A DNA stretch of 22,559 nt, taken from Phoronis australis (Eukaryota > Phoronida > Phoronidae). Under the pieces are notes generated by a model that was given only the letters and a program-made list of their open reading frames with translations, was not told where the DNA came from and made no database searches. Made by a program: the position numbers and the translations under genes. Location of the stretch: assembly GCA_002633005.1 (NCBI GenBank), contig NMRA01000508.1, positions 270,100 to 292,658 on the forward strand. The letters run 5' to 3'. The first letter of the stretch is position 1. Every line of letters begins with the position of its first letter. This document shows positions 19,001 to 22,559 of this stretch, piece by piece.

Positions 19001-20746
19001 GCGCACTTAGACTCAACTCGGCTCCACCCATTTGTGACTCGTGTGTAATTCTGCGCACAAAGTCACCAACTTAAATGTTACTAAAACTGCTGTTTGGGTT
19101 GAATACTGCGACTGGTGTATCGTGCACCTATCCCGAAGTCGCCGTCCTAAGCATTTGCTTCTAACTCGAATGGTGGCACCGAAGTGTCTGTATTTACGTA
19201 CATTTATTCGGTCGAACCGCAGACCCAATGGCATGGCATAGCTCTCTTGTTGCGCCGCGCCGTAAAGGATGCAGCCAAATCTGACAGCGGGGTTGAAGTG
19301 ACTCATCGTGTGCGAGCCGCGTGAGATCTCTAGAGTTGATGTCGCCATCTTCGGTTCGGAGTTCTCCACCACTAGCCAGCCTAATGGCGGAACGTATGAG
19401 GAGCCGTCTATCTTCAGCTCGTCTCTTCGTGCCTCCTCGATGGCCACCATGACGAAGTTTTCGAAGTCGTTTTGTGAGCCCGTCTCTGGTGTCAGGAAGG
19501 TGTACGAGTTGCTATACTGCTCTACCGAAGGGACGAATGCCATACTCGCGTCGCCCATCAGGCCGCCGAGCTCTTGGCTGTGCGAAATATGGATAACCAA
19601 CAATGGTTTCTGGCCAACAACCTTAAGATTGAGATTTGAGCTGAGCTCCACTTCGACAAAGTCACCGGCCGTTTTTAAGACCCCGAGTTGTTTGTTTTTT
19701 CCTGGAAGGCAAGGACAGTGTCTGCAGGTTGCTGGTACAGTATGTTGCCCGTTGTGATGTATAGTTATGCGAATCAGTTGAAAATTTGTCATTGCCGATT
19801 GTAAAAAGCTGATACTGACGTGACCTGAATGTACGACCAGGAGCTTTGCTGGTGAAGTTATGTAAATAGTTTGCGTATCCAAAGTCAGAATAGTACTAGG
19901 TCTGCATTCATGTCCAATCACGACTCTTTCGGCCTGTTAATTTTATGCACATTTTATACGACGTAAGTTAGATTGCAATAATTTTAATACTTCCGTTCTT
20001 GAACGGGCTGTATGGTCTTCGTCGACGTCGTCCGGAGTCATTCCCTATTTTGTGCCATTGCTCTGACAAATTTGGCTCTCACCTGACTATTGCCAAATTA
20101 AATTAAGTGTGTCAAGTGTGCAAAAATCAAAAAAGAGATCACGTGTTTCTTTTCCGAGATCTTAGTGTGTCGCAATTTTTCGATTGACAAACTCCGAGCT
20201 CTTTGGCCATACAGTGCAGTAAAGTTCATGCAAATTAGCCTTTTGAGTATGCCGTGAAAAAGCAGTTTCAATGTTTTGTGATGCTTTGGTAAATGTAAAT
20301 TAATGCTATGGAGAAAGAAAGGCGATTTTGCACGGCACTCCAATGATGAAAAGGAATCATGAAAGTAACGTTATCAGTTGATGACTGAACGAATTCGTAT
20401 TCAAGAATTTGCGTGTGGTTCACTTGCCATATACTGTGTATGATGTGTCTGCAGTGCCCGCGATGATTCGTACCAGATCACCGTTTTTGTAACCGGGAAA
20501 CGCAGCGAGAATGTAATTCTTGCCCCAGGATGAGACTGGCGGCAGCTGTTCCACAATATGGTCGTGCGTGCTCGCAGTGGAGTTTACGGCTGTGCGTACG
20601 TTACCGCTGAACACGGCTACAGGTTTCGTGGCTGCGATTTGCGTGCCTGTAAGGTCGCCGGGCGCCTGCATTTGGAAGCCCTGGTTCTTGCCTAGTGTTA
20701 TTGATATTGTGCTGCCAGCGTTGTATGTCCTTCCTGCGAAGTCCAC
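9596..20746 (-). CDS. Membrane-anchored IgGFc-binding (FCGBP-like) protein, five exons, 5' partial
   Basis: Five minus-strand segments (20746-20428, 19701-19202, 14844-14745, 13164-13093, 10098-9596) join with splice phases 1, 0, 1 and 1 into 497 codons plus TGA. Residues 1 to about 273 match the second half of the IgGFc-binding N-terminal domain known from mucus FCGBP. Residues 286-318 hold two Asp-rich repeats (DQDNDCDGKVDEE and DDDGDGKVDED) resembling EF-hand or MopE-type metal-binding motifs. Residues about 347-366 are one hydrophobic helix. The remainder is a charged, presumably cytoplasmic tail. The domain order suggests an extracellular recognition or mucus-associated surface protein, by inference only. 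The signal peptide and the first half of the domain are missing and should lie beyond 20746, probably outside the window. Intron 2 may be artificially lengthened by a haplotype duplication. Exon joining is inferred without transcript data. Confidence 0.75.
10099..13092 (-). other. Intron d, with a CpG-richer core
   Basis: The intron starts GTACGC and ends TTGGTTGCAG. It is mostly AT-rich, but about 11030-11450 is visibly richer in CpG. Several CCGCCATTTT/AAAATGGCGGC-like words occur at about 11129, 11679, 11902 and 12306. An extra small exon cannot be excluded, but the flanking exons already agree in phase. Confidence 0.65.
11030..11450. promoter_or_regulatory. CpG-richer intronic region with ETS/YY1-like words
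   Basis: CpG dinucleotides are visibly denser than in the flanks. Words include CGCCATTTTG (about 11129) and CCGGAAGT (about 11150), which resemble YY1 and ETS sites. Similar ATGGCGG-type words recur at 12306. It could be an enhancer, an alternative or antisense promoter, or chance. Confidence 0.25.
13093..13164 (-). CDS. Exon d: Asp-rich repeat 2 and juxtamembrane stalk
   Basis: The acceptor TATCGTTTCAG leads into a phase 1 codon completed as GAT, so the junction reads CPDDV-DDDGDGKVDEDCG without a break in the motif. The exon ends at GAA A|GTACGC, phase 1, giving the stalk ISALEKDKYNE before a Ser shared with the last exon. A rival donor (GGATAA|GTATAA) is phase 2 and does not fit the last exon. 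At 72 bases this exon is easy to miss by ORF scanning. The two-repeat layout (DNDCDG...DEE, C, DDDGDG...DED, C) supports joining it to the preceding exon. Confidence 0.75.
13165..14744 (-). other. Intron c
   Basis: The intron starts GTGAGA and ends CGTATCGTTTCAG. It is AT-rich and carries a pair of overlapping perfect hairpins at 14368-14410 and a long A/T homopolymer near 13211-13247. No exon or recognisable element was seen elsewhere in it. Confidence 0.7.
14368..14410. repeat. Two overlapping perfect hairpins
   Basis: CTCATCTCGTGT (14368-14379) pairs with ACACGAGATGAG (14381-14392) across one base. GAGATGGTGA (14390-14399) pairs with TCACCATCTC (14401-14410), also across one base. The arms share 14390-14392, so both cannot form fully at once. 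The structure lies in intron c. Confidence 0.9.
14745..14844 (-). CDS. Exon c: Asp-rich putative metal-binding repeat 1
   Basis: The acceptor is a T-run followed by CAG, and the donor GTAG|GTGAGA is close to perfect. The exon encodes KYVCKKTADLRADDDQDN, then DCDGKVDEEVCPDDV, residues 274-306 plus the first base of 307. The loop D-N-D-C-D-G-K-V-D-E-E has acidic residues at alternate positions with a central Gly, as in EF-hand, thrombospondin type 3 and MopE-type loops. The same kind of motif directly follows IgGFc-binding domains in invertebrate proteins as I remember them. Cys277, Cys293 and Cys302, with Cys318 from the next exon, make an even set that could form disulfides. Metal binding is inference. 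Confidence 0.75.
15350..15903. mobile_element. 554-bp insertion with TA flanks (candidate Tc1/mariner-type MITE)
   Basis: Comparison with 17413-17426 shows an intact empty site. The inserted copy has TA at both edges (15348-15349 and 15904-15905) where the empty site has one TA, the target duplication of Tc1/mariner elements. Both ends start CAG (CAGCACAC and, inverted, CAGTGTTG) and share ATTTTT at positions 16-21 from the end. The rest of the terminal repeat is poor, so the class is tentative. No transposase is present. Confidence 0.6.
15369..15550. repeat. Cluster of GACCGGTCGG palindromic words
   Basis: Many variants of CCGACCGGTCGG, GGTCGGC, GTCGCC and GACGACC in both orientations occupy the left part of the 554-bp insertion. 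It is a shuffled palindromic-word cluster like the GCCGCAAGC clusters, but with an unrelated word. Confidence 0.7.
16796..16870. mobile_element. GC-rich terminus of a probable hAT-like element
   Basis: CGGCGGATTTAGGGGGGGGC followed by GGGCCC-rich inverted sequence and a C-run resembles the common 'cagtGGCGGATccAGG' transposon end. It begins exactly where the duplicated copies stop matching, so it marks a haplotype-specific insertion that runs to the 'n' at 17307. The remainder (16871-17306) has no recognised coding content. Confidence 0.45.
17307..17307. other. Ambiguous base at second duplication junction
   Basis: A single 'n' immediately precedes the second copy of duplicated segment 2, as at 4141. 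Confidence 0.8.
17308..18313. repeat. Duplicated segment 2, second copy
   Basis: It begins at the base after the 'n' with ACTTGAGACTCCCC, as at 15239. It lacks the 554-base insertion (empty site TATGAGTTAACAAG at 17413-17426) and the GC-rich element after its end. Confidence 0.85.
18665..18703. repeat. (GAA)n microsatellite
   Basis: Eleven uninterrupted GAA units occupy 18671-18703, preceded by one interrupted unit. Confidence 0.95.
18841..18897. repeat. Inverted repeat, 13-bp arms
   Basis: CTGTTGGTTATAC (18841-18853) pairs with GTATGACCAACAG (18885-18897) at 12 of 13 positions. It also pairs perfectly with GTATAACCAACAG at 18965-18977, the same word in the next tandem unit. A C-run precedes it and a G-run follows the first right arm. 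Confidence 0.8.
18883..19044. repeat. 80-bp tandem duplication
   Basis: Two diverged units start at 18883 and 18963. Both run GTGTAT.ACCAACAG, then AAAATGAG.CGCACTTA, then CCATTTGTGACTCGTGT. The pair ends about 160 bases from the exon b splice donor. Confidence 0.8.
19202..19701 (-). CDS. Exon b: IgGFc-binding domain, C-terminal part
   Basis: The exon encodes residues 107-273. It begins after a strong pyrimidine-rich acceptor (TGTCCTTGCCTTCCAG) and reads KNKQLGVLKTAGDFVEVELS, then GQKPLLVIHI, GDASMAFVPSVEQY, SYTFLTPETG, ISRGSHTMSHFNP and GCILYGAAQQESYAMPLGLR. These follow the usual closing blocks of the family ('gdfvE.el', 'KPvlV', 'gDpsm..vPpveQY', 'G.H.v', 'YG....SYa.P.G.r'). The exon ends at RIN before GTACGT, phase 0. 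A second donor four bases on (GTAC|GTAAAT) would be phase 1 and would need a poorer acceptor in the next exon. The reading frame stays open past the donor only by chance, and its residues after RIN show no domain similarity. Confidence 0.85.
19702..20427 (-). other. Intron a, probable GC-AG intron
   Basis: On the gene's strand the intron starts GCAAGTGA and ends TTGCCTTCCAG. Positions +3 to +6 (AAGT) of the donor are consensus, as is usual for GC donors. The choice is driven by phase: GC gives phase 1, the phase of the strong acceptor at 19702. The alternative GT donor (AA|GTGAAC, phase 2) fits only a weaker acceptor 19 bases upstream and would insert HCPCLPG into a conserved region. Confidence 0.6.
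20428..20746 (-). CDS. Exon a: IgGFc-binding domain, middle part
   Basis: The exon encodes residues 1-106 and the first base of codon 107. Family hallmarks are visible: FAGRTYNAGSTISITL, then DLTGTQIAATKPVAVFSGN, then HDHIVEQLPPVSSWGKNY and GDLVRIIAG. In this family the 'DLTGT.I...KPVAVFSG' and 'D.HIVEQLPP...WGK' blocks are the most conserved. An in-frame TAG, which is also the end of the acceptor, lies directly before the first codon GTG, so this is an internal exon and not a translation start. The 3' end is set at a GC donor (G|GCAAGTGA) because it gives phase 1, matching the best acceptor of the next exon. A GT donor three bases further is possible with another acceptor. The exon itself is secure; its exact edges are less so. 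Confidence 0.85.
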
Positions 20747-22393
20747 CTACAACGAATATCGTAATCGTGATATTTGCGAAATTTGTATTAAAGGCAGCAA
20801 TCATTTACATCGGCCATGGTATCCAGGACCCCGGTCACGTCTACGTACATAACCATACACATGCTCATAGCGATAACTTTTCCATATGGTCGCTTGTTAT
20901 TGTGCCTCTGCCTGCGCAGCGCGTGATGTCCCTCGTTTTCGAATTCACTGTTGACAGTACGCACGTAATGTCCAGAAGAATTCGAAAATATGGTTTGTTT
21001 TCGTGGAGTCAATGCATGATGCTAAAGACAACAATAGAATCTCTCGTAATTCTGTTGTTAATGTCCGTATTCTGTTCGGAACTGGGTGAAATTTATGATG
21101 TTAAAAGTAAATGATACACTTTTCGTGCAGATTGCCAGTCAGAAGTCGAAAAAGATTTGGATAATTAGTAAAGTTTTCAACGTAAAAAAGTAAGAAATTT
21201 AAAATGGATGATATTATTTTAACTGGAGTAGAATTTGTATTTCAGATAATTCAACCCAGCATGTCTGAAAAGCTGTCACGTCATTCTCAATAGTCTGTCT
21301 CCTGGTGTACATTTAGTTCTTGTAAATAGCTTACTGTTAAGGGGCTGTCTCGACGAATTCGACATTATTCTCCGTTTTGAGTCACATGACTTGCTGTATT
21401 GATTGAAGTTTACAAACGGGCTGAAATGAAACACCCGAGAGGTAATTTCAGTGCACGAGACCGGAAATGTTCTGGCTATAATAGAAGGCATTCCTATACT
21501 GCGGTGGTCTTGAATTTTTGTCTGATGAAAAAGCAATTGAGATTTCCCATTCTATCTCAGTGAGAGTCGATCACCGTGGGGTTCCTGGTCAGAGGTCATG
21601 TACACCCTGTCTACACAGTCCGATTAGTCGTATTGCAACTTTTAAATATTATAGGCCTAAGTAAAACAACGAACGTGGTCAACTTTTAAAGACACTGTCA
21701 TTTACGAGCCACCGGAGTGTGTTTGCCTATGTTCCTACGCGACTTTTCAGTCACGCTAAATGCTGAAAATCGTACATATATACGAGTTTTCGATTGAAGT
21801 AGAACGTGGCCGATTTTGCTCCCAGTTGCGATAGAATCCTAAGGAAGATACCGTATACTACTTGTCGTTTGAAGCAGGGTATGACTGATTTTGAAAGACT
21901 CACTAAGGAAAATCGTATATGACGACAGTTGGACAACTGTCTACGCCCTCCTACTATTGCGTACGAAGTTGTCAAAAAGTTGTGTACGACGATCAGGATG
22001 ACAGAGCAGACAGGGCTTTTTGAGAATGGTGCAATTACGTCATATATACTTGGACTTCAAAATAAATTTATACGGGGGCACTGTTTTTCTTTTTGGTGAA
22101 GTGGAAGTGACGATGAAAAGAGTTTAAACTCTAGGGCAAGGAGACACTTTTGAAACCTTTACATAATAACGTTTGGAACGCTGACGTGTGTTATGACTTC
22201 AGCCAAAAGCTAGAAATCTCAGTGACCACGAATTCGCCAAAACCTGTTTTTTGTCCTTAGTGTTTCTCGAAACGTTTTCACTTACGTCTTTTCTAGCGCA
22301 TGAGACTGTGTTTTTTTACTTCGAAATAAGGCAGAATATCGGTGTCTCAAGCCTTCCGTAGACTTGTTTTTATGTAAAATACAACAGACAGCA
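20747..22393. other. Upstream intron of the IgGFc-type gene or intergenic
   Basis: The first half of the IgGFc-binding domain and a signal peptide should precede exon a, but I find no exon with their motifs here on the minus strand. They probably lie beyond the window. A minus-strand open frame at 20788-21012 ends in a possible donor but shows no family similarity. Confidence 0.45.
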
Positions 22394-22520
22394 GTGGCGG
22401 TTGTAGGGGGGGGGCAAGGCGACCATGCCCATGGGCGGATCCAGGATTTTGAGTTAGGGGGGGCTAGGGCAGAGTATTATCCAGGATTTTGCCTGTCACA
22501 CATTGGCACTCCCGAACTGT
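22394..22520. mobile_element. hAT-like terminal sequence at window edge
   Basis: CAGTGGCGG followed by a G-run, then GGGCGGATCCAGGATTTTG and a second TATCCAGGATTTTG, is the typical composition of a widespread hAT-type terminal repeat. The element runs towards or past the window end and no transposase is visible. Confidence 0.4.
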
Positions 22521-22559
22521 CCAATGGAATCTTGAAGAATTTTAGAGGGGCTATGGCCC

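Larger units (their letters stand above)
14845..19201 (-). other. Intron b, containing duplicated haplotype block
   Basis: The apparent length is 4357 bases between exons b and c. It contains both copies of a duplicated segment, an 'n', a polymorphic insertion, a GC-rich transposon terminus, a GAA microsatellite and an 80-bp tandem duplication, each listed separately. If the duplication is an assembly join of two haplotypes, the real intron is about 2 kb shorter. No coding exon is evident inside it. Between 18314 and 18660 I see nothing beyond ordinary AT-rich sequence. Confidence 0.7.

Noticed and set aside
19308-19757. 149-codon plus-strand open frame
   Set aside because: It is the antisense shadow of exon b of the IgGFc-type gene.
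1-22559. CRISPR array, operon or phage content
   Set aside because: No direct-repeat/spacer pattern or bacterial gene organisation; introns show the sequence is eukaryotic. The tandem arrays have no unique spacers.

Overview
This window is eukaryotic. It is AT-rich with long non-coding stretches, coding sequence split by introns, microsatellites, a tRNA-like SINE head, terminal-repeat transposon remnants, and the 8-mer TACATGTA far above chance. The protein content fits an outbred marine invertebrate, most plausibly a deuterostome such as an amphioxus, hemichordate or echinoderm. It consists of an IgGFc-binding domain, Asp-rich DNDCDGKVDEE-type repeats, a transmembrane helix and an acidic tail. 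I cannot fix the species.

The one gene I can reconstruct lies on the minus strand from 20746 to 9596, and its 5' end is not seen. Five exons join with consistent phases (20746-20428, 19701-19202, 14844-14745, 13164-13093, 10098-9596) into 497 codons plus TGA. They encode the C-terminal half of an FCGBP-type IgGFc-binding domain, two acidic putative metal-binding repeats, one membrane-spanning helix, an Asp/Ser-rich tract and a Lys/Glu/Ala-rich helix. The predicted product is therefore a membrane-anchored relative of the secreted mucus protein FCGBP. Its first intron is best explained by a non-canonical GC-AG splice.

A second, much weaker minus-strand coding signal is one probable exon at 1370-1216 with good splice sites. 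No other protein-coding gene is supported.

The rest is repeat-rich. Two segments occur twice (3095-4140 and 4142-6028; 15239-16795 and 17308-18313), and each second copy begins immediately after a single 'n' (4141, 17307). This is the pattern expected when two divergent haplotypes are joined end to end in an assembly. The copy pairs then act as natural comparisons. One haplotype carries a 554-bp insertion flanked by TA, a 42-bp block is inverted between copies, and a 43-bp tandem repeat differs by one unit.

Layout: 1-1215 nothing clear; 1216-1370 candidate exon; 1371-3094 nothing clear; 3095-6028 duplicated repeat block rich in tandem and palindromic words; 6029-8336 AT-rich and empty; 8337-8592 palindromic repeat cluster; 8747-8822 SINE head; 9596-20746 the IgGFc-type gene with repeats in its introns; 20747-22559 upstream intron or intergenic sequence ending in a GC-rich, hAT-like transposon terminus.
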